Origin: DASQBT01 sp963782495
GTDB taxonomy: Bacteria; Pseudomonadota; Gammaproteobacteria; Burkholderiales; Thiobacillaceae
NCBI GenBank assembly: GCA_963782495.1
Contig: CAWAJU010000005.1
Coordinates: 186,001 to 250,000 of the forward strand
Direction of reading: 5' to 3'
DNA: 64,000 nucleotides
The notes beneath the pieces are model-generated. The model searched no databases and was not told the origin of the DNA. It saw nothing but the letters and a program-made list of their open reading frames with translations. Shown here piece by piece: positions 27,797-35,788 of the stretch (the first letter of the stretch is position 1; each line of letters opens with the position of its first letter). Both the position numbers and the translations under genes were made by a program.

Positions 27797-28450
27797 ATGG
27801 ATATTGAGCAGGTGCGCTACAAGATGGTCGAACAGCAAATCCGTCCCTGGGAGGTATTGGATCCGGATGTGCTGGAACTTCTCATCAAGATCAAACGGGA
27901 AGAATTCGTCCCCGGACCCTACCGCTCCCTGGCCTTCGTGGATATGGAAATCCCGCTTGGCCACGGTGAACAGATGTGGTCACCCAAGCTCGAAGCCCGC
28001 GCCCTGCAGGAGTTGCAACTGAAAAAACCCGACAAGGTGCTGGAAGTAGGCACTGGCAGTGGCTATCTCACCGCCTTGCTCGCCTCGCTCGCGGCCCATG
28101 TGCGCTCGGTGGATTGCATCGGCGAATTCGTCGCCGATGCAAGCAAAAAACTCGCGGCCCATGGCTTTGGGAATGTCACTCTTGAAACGGGCGACGGCGC
28201 CAGCGGCTGGCCTGCACATGGCCCTTATGACGCCATCGTCATGACTGGTTCGTTGCCCTTGCTGCCGGACGCACTGCCCAAGCAACTGGCCCCGGGCGGA
28301 CGGCTGTTCGTGATCCTGGGCGAAGGGCCGATCATGCAGGCTACCCTGTTCACTTGCGTTGCGCCGGGTTCCTACCGCCGTACGGTGCTGTTCGAAACCC
28401 TGGTCAAGTCACTGGCACATGCGGCCCAACCGGAACGTTTCGTCTTCTAG
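27797..28450 (+). CDS. pcm: Protein-L-isoaspartate O-methyltransferase-like protein
   Basis: A 217-aa class I SAM methyltransferase. PCMT features: MVEQQIRPWEV at the N-terminus, FVPGPYRSLAFVDMEIPLGHGEQMWSP, and SAM motif I VLEVGTGSGYLTALLA. Known Pcm enzymes methylate isoaspartyl residues to start repair of aged proteins. Betaproteobacterial copies next to tolC, like this one, are shorter and somewhat divergent, so the exact substrate is less certain. It is divergent from thiC and 31 nt ahead of the rhodanese gene. Confidence 0.85.
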   Translation: MDIEQVRYKMVEQQIRPWEVLDPDVLELLIKIKREEFVPGPYRSLAFVDMEIPLGHGEQMWSPKLEARALQELQLKKPDKVLEVGTGSGYLTALLASLAAHVRSVDCIGEFVADASKKLAAHGFGNVTLETGDGASGWPAHGPYDAIVMTGSLPLLPDALPKQLAPGGRLFVILGEGPIMQATLFTCVAPGSYRRTVLFETLVKSLAHAAQPERFVF

Positions 28451-28481
28451 GCAAAACGTGGCGAGAGAAGGATAGCGTCCA

Positions 28482-28799
28482 GTGCGCAACATCAGCGTTG
28501 CCGAGCTTGAGACCATGTTGAAAGAGGGGAAGGCGCCTGCGGTGCTGGATGTTCGGGAAGAATGGGAAACGCGGCTGGCGCCCTTTGCCGGGGCGACCTG
28601 GATACCCATGGGCCAGATTCCGGCGCGTCTGCAGGAATTAAATAAGACCCGGGAAACTGTCGTTATCTGTCACCATGGCATCCGCTCCTGGCGGGTCGCC
28701 AAGTTTCTGGAGAGCGAGGGGTTCGAAAATGTCATCAACCTGGCCGGCGGAATCGATGCCTGGTCCAAGGAGATCGACTCTTCCATCCCCCTCTATTGA
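28482..28799 (+). CDS. Rhodanese-like sulfurtransferase
   Basis: A 105-aa single-domain rhodanese with a GTG start. It has the DVREEWE motif near residue 23 and an active-site loop CHHGIRS with the catalytic cysteine near 66. The domain carries a persulfide on that cysteine; the acceptor is unknown. It sits between pcm and tolC with 9 nt to the latter, so all three are probably co-transcribed. Confidence 0.9.
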   Translation: MRNISVAELETMLKEGKAPAVLDVREEWETRLAPFAGATWIPMGQIPARLQELNKTRETVVICHHGIRSWRVAKFLESEGFENVINLAGGIDAWSKEIDSSIPLY

Positions 28800-28808
28800 G
28801 ATAACAAC

Positions 28809-30251
28809 ATGAGCCTGAAACCCCTGGTATTTCTGCTTGGCGCAGCATTGGCCGCACCGTTTGCCCGCGCGGAGAATCTGAGCGACGTTTACCGCGACGC
28901 GCTGGCGTTTGATGCCCAGTACGCCTCGGCACGGGCCGTTTACCAGGCCACCCGGGAGAAGCTGCCGCAGGCCCGCGCGGGGCTGCTGCCCAATGTAAGC
29001 GCCAGTGCCAACGTTCTGCATAATAATGTCGACACCTCGGCGTTTCCCAGTATGACGTTTACCTCCAACAGTTGGGCTGTAACCGGGGTGCAGCCCATTT
29101 TCCGCTGGCAAAATTGGGTGGTGAACGATGAGGCCCAAGCCCAGGTCAAGGCTGCGGAGAGCCAGCTCAAGGCTGCCGGGCAGGATCTGATCCTGCGCAC
29201 TGCCCAAGCCTATTTCGATGTACTGCAGGCCGAGGACAATATCGAATTCATCCGGGCGCAAAAGGCCGCGATTTCCGAACAGCTCGCCGCGGCGAAGCGC
29301 AGCTTCGAAGTGGGCACGGCCACGATCACCGATACGAACGAGGCGCAGGCCCGATTTGATCTGGCCACCTCTCAGGAAATCGCCGCGCTCAATGACCTGG
29401 AAATCCGCAAGCGGGCCTTGGTCAAATTGACCGGCAAGAATTACAGCAAGCTGTCCCATCTGAATCCCAAGGCCGACCTCGTGCAACCGGACCCGGCAAA
29501 CATGGATGTCTGGGTCGGCCGGGCCCAGAATGACAACGTAAATGTCGTGGTGCAGCGCTATCTCAAGACCATTGCAGATGAGGAAATCCGGCGCAATCGG
29601 GCAGGCCATTACCCCACTCTGGATCTGACTGCCAACTACACGGACGGCCGCAACCAGAACTTCGGCTCGACCCAGATCGATAACAAGACCAGCGTCGTGG
29701 GCCTGGAACTCAATATCCCGATCTACCAGGGCGGCCTCATATCCTCCCAGGTGAGGGAAGCAGTCGCCAACCAGGAGAAGGCCCGGCAGGATCTGGAGAA
29801 CGCGCTGCGCGATGCCACCTTGCAGACCAGTCAGGCTTTCCTCAACGCCAAGAACGGTGCTGCTCAGGTCAAGGCCCTGGAGCAGGCCCTGGTATCCAGC
29901 CAGGTGTCGCTGGATTCCACCCTGCTTGGCCTGGAAGTGGGCGTGCGCACCAACGTGGATGTGCTCAATGCCCAGCAGCAGGTGTATTCCGCGCGCAAGG
30001 ATCTGGCGGCCGCGCGCTACGGTTTCCTGCTGTCGGTGCTCAATCTCAAGGCCGCCGCGGGCATCCTGTCCGCGGCCGATCTGGACGAAATCGACAAAGT
30101 ACTGACTGCGATGCAGGAGCAGACACCGAATCAAACCAGGACGACCGGGCTGCGCTCACAGTCCCCGGCATCAAGTCCGAAGATCACGCCACTGTCGAGC
30201 GGCGGTGGTCTAAGGCTTAGCCGTGACCTGAGTCTCGCTTCGCCGCGCTAA
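28809..30251 (+). CDS. tolC: TolC-family outer-membrane channel protein
   Basis: A 480-aa protein with signal peptide PLVFLLGAALAAPFARA. TolC features are two long coiled-coil repeats: the first around AQAQVKAAESQLKAAGQDLILRTAQAYFDVLQ, the second around VREAVANQEKARQDLENALR, with VGVRTNVDVLNAQQQVYSARKDL near the end. TolC trimers form the exit duct of efflux pumps and type I secretion systems. Its 3' end overlaps convergent waaA by 42 bp. Confidence 0.93.
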   Translation: MSLKPLVFLLGAALAAPFARAENLSDVYRDALAFDAQYASARAVYQATREKLPQARAGLLPNVSASANVLHNNVDTSAFPSMTFTSNSWAVTGVQPIFRWQNWVVNDEAQAQVKAAESQLKAAGQDLILRTAQAYFDVLQAEDNIEFIRAQKAAISEQLAAAKRSFEVGTATITDTNEAQARFDLATSQEIAALNDLEIRKRALVKLTGKNYSKLSHLNPKADLVQPDPANMDVWVGRAQNDNVNVVVQRYLKTIADEEIRRNRAGHYPTLDLTANYTDGRNQNFGSTQIDNKTSVVGLELNIPIYQGGLISSQVREAVANQEKARQDLENALRDATLQTSQAFLNAKNGAAQVKALEQALVSSQVSLDSTLLGLEVGVRTNVDVLNAQQQVYSARKDLAAARYGFLLSVLNLKAAAGILSAADLDEIDKVLTAMQEQTPNQTRTTGLRSQSPASSPKITPLSSGGGLRLSRDLSLASPR

Positions 30252-31496
30252 CTGCAACATCGTCCACACCCGCTGCGCCGCACCCCGATGTGCGGCGGCA
30301 AACATACGACCCGCCTCTCCCATCCTCTGGCGCGCAGTTTCATCCAGATTCAGCAAGGCAGCCTGGGCAGCCCATTCCGCGGCATTCGACACGCGCAGCG
30401 CGGCGCCGTGCGCAATCGCATCCTCGGCGGCCTGCTTGAAATTTTCCGTGTGCGGACCGAGCAACGCCGGACAACCCACCGCACTGGCTTCAATCAGATT
30501 CTGCCCGCCATAAGGCAAGAGACTGCCTCCGATCAGCGCGCAGTCTGCCATCGAATAATAGGCAAACATTTCGCCCAGGCTGTCGCCCAGCCATACCCGG
30601 GTGTCAGCGCGCACCGCTGCATTCTCGCTGCGCCGCTGCATCTTCAATCCGCGATCACGCACCAGCGCAGCCACGTCGTCGACCCGTTGCGGATGGCGTG
30701 GAACCAGCGCAAGCAGCACATTTGGCGCGGCGGACTTGCAATACGCATCGAGGATGAGTTTCTCTTCGCCAGCGCGCGTGCTGGCCGCGAGCCACACCGG
30801 GCGTTCGCCAATCAGCGTGCGCATGACCTTCCCCAGTTCAATCTGATCCAGCGGCGGTTCGAGATCAAATTTGAGATTGCCCGTCACCACGACATTTGCG
30901 GCGCCGAGCTCGCTCAATCTCTCGGCATCCTCTCCGGTTTGCGCAGCGACCCCGGCGAAACCCTGCAGAACACTGCGCGTCAGCCTCCCCAGCCGCTGGT
31001 AGCCGTGTGCGGATCGTTCTGACAGGCGCGCGTTTACCAGGAACAGGCGCACCCCGGCACGGCCCGCTTCACGAACCAGATGCGGCCACAGCTCGGTTTC
31101 CATGATCAGCCCCAGGCGCGGACTTGAACGCCGCACAAAACGGCGCACCATGGCCGGGTAATCGTAAGGCAGGTAGCGCACGCTGACCCGGTCGCCAAAC
31201 ATCTGTTCAAGCGTCGCGCGACCCGCAGGCGTCATGCAGGTGATCAGCACCGGGGGCACAGGAGACAGCGCGAGAAATCGCTCCACCAGCGGCGCGGCGG
31301 CGCGCGCTTCGCCGACCGACACTGCGTGAATCCAGACCGGTTGGCCGGGCAATGGCTTGCAGAATCCGAACCGCTCCAACACATGCCGCCAGTAGCCCCG
31401 TTCCTTGACTCCGCGCAGCAGCAATCTGAGCGGAATGAAAGGCAGGGCGAGCCACAACATCGCGCGGTAGAGCAAGCTTTGCAGGCCAAGCAACAT
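30210..31496 (-). CDS. waaA: 3-deoxy-D-manno-octulosonic acid (Kdo) transferase
   Basis: A 428-aa GT30 glycosyltransferase that adds Kdo to lipid IVA in LPS core synthesis, anchored at the inner membrane by the N-terminal helix. Family segments: WIHAVSVGEARAA near residue 55, YLPYDYPAMVRRF, LIMETELWPHLVREA, LVNARLSERS, GNLKFD, LVPRHPQR, and GGSLLPYGGQNLIEASAVG. No strong RBS is visible. The 3' end overlaps tolC tail to tail. Confidence 0.95.
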   Translation of the reverse strand: MLLGLQSLLYRAMLWLALPFIPLRLLLRGVKERGYWRHVLERFGFCKPLPGQPVWIHAVSVGEARAAAPLVERFLALSPVPPVLITCMTPAGRATLEQMFGDRVSVRYLPYDYPAMVRRFVRRSSPRLGLIMETELWPHLVREAGRAGVRLFLVNARLSERSAHGYQRLGRLTRSVLQGFAGVAAQTGEDAERLSELGAANVVVTGNLKFDLEPPLDQIELGKVMRTLIGERPVWLAASTRAGEEKLILDAYCKSAAPNVLLALVPRHPQRVDDVAALVRDRGLKMQRRSENAAVRADTRVWLGDSLGEMFAYYSMADCALIGGSLLPYGGQNLIEASAVGCPALLGPHTENFKQAAEDAIAHGAALRVSNAAEWAAQAALLNLDETARQRMGEAGRMFAAAHRGAAQRVWTMLQLARRSETQVTAKP

Positions 31497-31560
31497 GGGC
31501 GCTATTTTACGGGGATGTCGGCGCTGCTGATAAAATCAGCCCAAACCAGATGGAGTTCCC

Positions 31561-32571
31561 ATGAAAATCCTGCTTACCGGCGCAGCCGGATTTATCGGCA
31601 TGCATGTCGCCCAGATTCTGCTCAAGCGCGGAGAAGACGTTGTCGGCATCGACAATCTGAACGACTACTACGACCCCAAGCTCAAGCTGGCCCGGTTGGA
31701 ACAACTCAAGCCGCACAAGAACTTCCACTTCGTGAAGGGCGACATTTCCGAACGCATGGCCATGGAGGAATTGTTCGCCAAGGAACACTTCAAGCGCGTG
31801 ATCAATCTGGCCGCCCAGCCGGGCGTGCGTTACTCGCTGAAGAATCCCCACGCCTATGTCCAATCCAATATCGTGGGTTTCGCCAACCTCCTGGAAGGCT
31901 GCCGCCACCATGGGGTGGAACATTTCGTTTATGCCAGTTCCTCGAGCGTCTACGGCGCCAATACCAAGATGCCGTTCTCAGTCGACGACAATGTGGACCA
32001 CCCGGTCAGTCTCTATGCCGCCAGCAAGAAGGCCAACGAACTGATGGCTCACACCTATTCCCACCTGTATGGCCTGCCGACCACCGGGCTGCGCTATTTC
32101 ACCGTGTACGGTCCCTGGGGCCGGCCCGACATGTCGCCCTGGCTGTTCACTTCCGCCATCCTGGAAGACCGGACGATCGATGTGTTCAACCACGGCAAGA
32201 TGCGGCGCGACTTCACCTATGTGGACGATATCGCCGAAGGCACCGTGCGGGTCATGGACCGCATTCCCCAACCCGATCCGGCCTACGACCACGTCAGCGG
32301 CAGTCCCGCGCAAAGCCACGCGCCATACCGGGTCTACAACATCGGCAACCACCAGCCGGTGGAGCTGATGAGCTTCATTGGCACCATCGAAAAAGCCCTG
32401 GGCAAGGAAGCGAAGAAGAATTACCTGCCGATGCAGCCGGGCGACGTGGAAGCGACCTACGCGGACATAGATGCGCTGAGGAAAGATGTTGGGTTCGAGC
32501 CCAAGACGGCGCTGGAGACGGGCGTCGCGAACTGGGCAGCTTGGTACAAGGAATACACGGGCCGCCAGTGA
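31561..32571 (+). CDS. NAD-dependent epimerase, probable UDP-glucuronate 4-epimerase
   Basis: A 336-aa short-chain dehydrogenase-fold sugar epimerase. It has the NAD motif GAAGFIG at the N-terminus, GIDNLNDYYDPKLK, NLAAQPGVRYS, catalytic SSSVYGANTKMPFS and YAASKKANE, and TVYGPWGRPDMSP. The NDYYDP and RPDMSPW segments are typical of UDP-glucuronate epimerases that make UDP-galacturonate for capsule or LPS. It is a single gene with RBS TGGAG. Substrate is inferred. Confidence 0.88.
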   Translation: MKILLTGAAGFIGMHVAQILLKRGEDVVGIDNLNDYYDPKLKLARLEQLKPHKNFHFVKGDISERMAMEELFAKEHFKRVINLAAQPGVRYSLKNPHAYVQSNIVGFANLLEGCRHHGVEHFVYASSSSVYGANTKMPFSVDDNVDHPVSLYAASKKANELMAHTYSHLYGLPTTGLRYFTVYGPWGRPDMSPWLFTSAILEDRTIDVFNHGKMRRDFTYVDDIAEGTVRVMDRIPQPDPAYDHVSGSPAQSHAPYRVYNIGNHQPVELMSFIGTIEKALGKEAKKNYLPMQPGDVEATYADIDALRKDVGFEPKTALETGVANWAAWYKEYTGRQ

Positions 32572-32642
32572 AGGAACGCTGACACCAAATACGAGGCGCA
32601 GCCACCAATCAACTCACAATCTCCGGTGGCACCGTCAATGTT

Positions 32643-33383
32643 CTAGAGTCTCGCACTCCTCCCCCCATCCACCGCAATCACCTGCCCCGTCACATAGGGC
32701 GCATCGCACACCAGGAAGCGTACGGCGCGGGCGATATCGCTCGGCTCGCCAGCGGACTTGAGGATGGTGTTGGAAATGATGCGCTGGCGCGAAAGCTCGT
32801 CGAAATTGGGATCGTCCTCGGGCCACACGATAGGGCCGGGCGCCACCGCATTCACCCGCACTTCAGGCCCCAACTCACGTGCCAGCGATTTCGTCAGCCC
32901 CACCAGTCCGGCTTTCGCGACGGAATACACAACATAGTTTTCCATCGGCCTGTCGGCGTGAATGTCGGTGATGTTGACGATGCAACCGCGGTGCTTGCGC
33001 AGTTCCGGCGCCGCCGCCTGGGAAAGAAACATCGGCGCTTTCAGGTTGGTGCCCATCAGGTCAACCCAGTCACGCTCGCTGATGCTTCCCACCAGGGTCG
33101 GATAAAAGCTGGACGCATTGTTCACCAGCACATCGAGGCGGCCGAAGCTGGCGACCGTCTGGTTGACCAGACTGGTCAATAACCCAGTGTCGAGCAAGTC
33201 CGCCTGGATCAGGGAAACCGAATCGGGCCGCAGGTCATTGAGTTCGTCCTGCAGTGCGCGCGCAGCCTCGGCGGAGTTGCGGTAATGAATCATCAGGTTC
33301 ATGCCCTCGCCGTGCAGGGCGCGGGCGATCTGCGCCCCAACCCTCCGGGACGCCCCTGTAATCAGCGCAACTTTGCCTTGCAT
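32643..33383 (-). CDS. SDR-family pteridine reductase-like protein
   Basis: A 246-aa Rossmann-fold reductase. It has the cofactor motif GASRRVGAQIA (the Arg-rich turn favours NADPH), NNASSFYPT, catalytic YSVAKAG, and C-terminal VTGQVIAVDGGRSARL. The GASRRVG turn and NNASSFYP fit pteridine/dihydromonapterin reductases (FolM/PTR1-like), which reduce pterins. ATG 33383 and GTG 33392 are both possible starts. It is divergent from the midA-like gene, with 59 nt between. Confidence 0.83.
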   Translation of the reverse strand: MQGKVALITGASRRVGAQIARALHGEGMNLMIHYRNSAEAARALQDELNDLRPDSVSLIQADLLDTGLLTSLVNQTVASFGRLDVLVNNASSFYPTLVGSISERDWVDLMGTNLKAPMFLSQAAAPELRKHRGCIVNITDIHADRPMENYVVYSVAKAGLVGLTKSLARELGPEVRVNAVAPGPIVWPEDDPNFDELSRQRIISNTILKSAGEPSDIARAVRFLVCDAPYVTGQVIAVDGGRSARL

Positions 33384-33442
33384 CTCCCACACCCCGTATA
33401 GTTCTGACCTTACGCATTATCCATCAAGCCCTGCCCGTCGTC

Positions 33443-34579
33443 ATGCCTCAAGTGCCTCCACCCTCGGACGATGCCCGCGCCAGCAGCGAGCGCCTGCTTG
33501 CCCGGATGCGGGAGGCGATCGCGACCGACGGCTGGCTCAGCTTTGCCCGCTACATGGAGCTTGCCCTCTATGCCCCCGCCCTGGGTTATTACAGTGGCGG
33601 CGCGCGCAAATTTGGCTCGGCCGGCGACTTTGTCACTGCTCCCGAAATCTCTCCCCTGTTTGGCCGCGTGCTTGCGCGGCAACTGGCCGAGGTGCTTGAC
33701 CAGTCCGGCAAAGCGCTCCTGGAACTGGGCGCCGGTACCGGCAGGCTGGCGGCACAGATTCTGGGCGAGCTGAAACAGCTGGGGAAGCCGGCGTCCTATT
33801 CCATCCTGGAAGTGAGCAGCGAATTGCGCCAGCGGCAGGAGCAAACCCTGGAGCAGGCGGGTTTGGCCGGGGCGGTGACCTGGCTGGACACGCTACCCGA
33901 GACGTTCTCTGGCATCGTATTCGGCAACGAGGTGCTGGATGCGCTGCCGGTTCACCTGATCCACTGGACCGCACAGGGTCCCATGGAGCGCGGGGTGGTC
34001 TGGAAGGAAGACCAACTGCGCTGGCAGGACCGGCCCATCGCTGATGCCCTGCTGCTGAAGCAGGCTGCTGCGCTCGATCTGCCACCCGGCTATGTCAGCG
34101 AAATCAATCTTGCCTCGCCCGCCCTGGTAAGGGAGCTGGGCCGGCGCTTGCAAGCCGGCATGCTGCTGTTCGTCGACTATGGCTACGGGCGTAGTGAGTA
34201 CTACCATCCACAACGCCATATGGGCACACTACGGGCACACTACCGACATCATGCACTGGATGACCCGTTTCATTTGCCCGGGTTGACCGATCTGAGCGCA
34301 CATGTGGATTTCACGGCCGTCGCCGAAGCGGGGCTGGAGGCAGGACTGGACTTGCTGGGCTATACGAGCCAGGCGCATTTTCTCGTCAATGGCGGCATTA
34401 CGGCCTTGCTGGCTGGAATCCCCGTCGAAGCGGCGACCCGCTATGCACCGCTTGCAAGCGGTGCGCAAAAGCTGCTGTCTCCGGTCGAAATGGGCGAGTT
34501 GTTCAAGGTGATGGGATTGGGCAGGCAGGTGATCGCGCCGAGCGGTTTTGTTACCGGTAGCCTGGCCAGGCTGCTGTAG
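33443..34579 (+). CDS. MidA/NDUFAF7-family SAM-dependent methyltransferase
   Basis: A 378-aa protein of the DUF185/MidA family. Conserved blocks: SFARYMELALYAPALGYYSGG, FGSAGDFVTAPEISPLFG, SAM motif LLELGAGTGRLAAQIL, FGNEVLDALPVHL and FVDYGYGRSEYYHPQR. Mitochondrial NDUFAF7 methylates a complex I arginine; the bacterial substrate is not established. It overlaps nothing and is convergent with the DUF2863 gene. Confidence 0.9.
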   Translation: MPQVPPPSDDARASSERLLARMREAIATDGWLSFARYMELALYAPALGYYSGGARKFGSAGDFVTAPEISPLFGRVLARQLAEVLDQSGKALLELGAGTGRLAAQILGELKQLGKPASYSILEVSSELRQRQEQTLEQAGLAGAVTWLDTLPETFSGIVFGNEVLDALPVHLIHWTAQGPMERGVVWKEDQLRWQDRPIADALLLKQAAALDLPPGYVSEINLASPALVRELGRRLQAGMLLFVDYGYGRSEYYHPQRHMGTLRAHYRHHALDDPFHLPGLTDLSAHVDFTAVAEAGLEAGLDLLGYTSQAHFLVNGGITALLAGIPVEAATRYAPLASGAQKLLSPVEMGELFKVMGLGRQVIAPSGFVTGSLARLL

Positions 34580-34585
34580 CACAAG

Positions 34586-35731
34586 CTAGTGAAGGTGCTG
34601 CGGTGCCTGTCCGGATTCTTCCGGTTCTTCAGTGTGCACCGAATCACCAGACGGTGTGGGAAACAGCGGCGCGCCGCAGTCTTCGCAGTATTCCAGCGGC
34701 AGGCGCCCTTCCAGCACGGTGATGTCCTTCACCCCCAGGCGTTGCAACTGCTGGGCGATGTCATCGGGTATGCCTTCGATGTCTTCGGTATCCAGCAGCG
34801 GCCAGACGATGCCGTGAACCAGCCCGGTTTTCGCCATCAGCCCGAAGCTGACCCGATATTCTTCAAGCTCCCGGTCGCCATAAGGTGCGATGACCACGCG
34901 CAATTGCACCGGTGCCACACTAAAGCTTGCGCCGAGGAATTCAACCGCGGCTCCCAGGCTGAAAGCGCGCAATTGTCGATCCGCTTCGCGCGCTGCGGCG
35001 AAATAGGCGTTGGGCAGGAGCAGTTGCAGAGCGCAGGCCGGCAAGGCAGGTCGCAACGCTTCCCCACCCTGGGTTTGCCAGGCCTTGAGCACCGATTCGC
35101 GGCTCACGTCCTGCTCCTGCCAATGGAACAAGGGCTGGTCCGGCCGGGTTCGGGCGAGGCCTATCAGATAGCGCACATCGGACAGGAAAGGCGCGGTGGG
35201 TGGCAGTTGGTCGCTGCTCATGGACAAGGCCTGGGCCTTGTCCAGCGCGCGCAGCAGCTGGGCCGCAAGCCTGCGGGTTTCACTGAAACCGCGCGGCAAC
35301 TGATCCGGACTCAACAGGCAGTCGGCGAGGCTCAGTTCCACACCGGAGGCAAATACATGGGCGCCCAATTGCACGCTCAGGTTGGCGACCAGTTCGGCCT
35401 TGAGGGCGCCTGCCGGCAAAGCAAAGCGCGACCACGCGAGAATGGGGACCGCGATGAGCAGGGTGTTATCGGCCGGACTTTCCGACCGCGCCTCGACGGC
35501 GTCGGCCAGTTCATCATAGGCCAGACGATCCAGGTTGAAGGCATGATCCAGAGCGGCAAACAGCGCATCGTCGTTGCCCGCGCCAAGCAGCTTCTCGATG
35601 ACGCTGCGCAGCGAGCGCTCCCAAAACTCATCCTCAGTGCGGCTGCCGGATTCGGATAAGTCCTGCGCCAGGCGCACCAGTTTCTCCGCTTCGCGGGAAA
35701 GGGATTTGTCATGGGGTCGGGTGCGTTTCAT
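34586..35731 (-). CDS. DUF2863 family protein
   Basis: A 381-aa soluble protein with an N-terminal charged segment, FNLDRLAYDELADAVEARSE, a middle LLIAVPILAWSRFALPAG, and a C-terminal CEDCGAPLFPTP that could bind zinc. I recognise it as DUF2863, a family I know mainly from Betaproteobacteria, which supports the taxonomic call. Function is unknown. It lies directly downstream of secA on the same strand, 57 nt away. Confidence 0.8.
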   Translation of the reverse strand: MKRTRPHDKSLSREAEKLVRLAQDLSESGSRTEDEFWERSLRSVIEKLLGAGNDDALFAALDHAFNLDRLAYDELADAVEARSESPADNTLLIAVPILAWSRFALPAGALKAELVANLSVQLGAHVFASGVELSLADCLLSPDQLPRGFSETRRLAAQLLRALDKAQALSMSSDQLPPTAPFLSDVRYLIGLARTRPDQPLFHWQEQDVSRESVLKAWQTQGGEALRPALPACALQLLLPNAYFAAAREADRQLRAFSLGAAVEFLGASFSVAPVQLRVVIAPYGDRELEEYRVSFGLMAKTGLVHGIVWPLLDTEDIEGIPDDIAQQLQRLGVKDITVLEGRLPLEYCEDCGAPLFPTPSGDSVHTEEPEESGQAPQHLH

Positions 35732-35788
35732 GGAGCTAGCGTATTCCTTTCAGGGACAAAAGTCGCCCGAATTCTTCCCGCCCGCGCC

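Noticed and set aside
28638..30134. A 498-codon open frame antisense to tolC
   Set aside because: Covers the tolC coding region exactly in a shadow frame; no family features.
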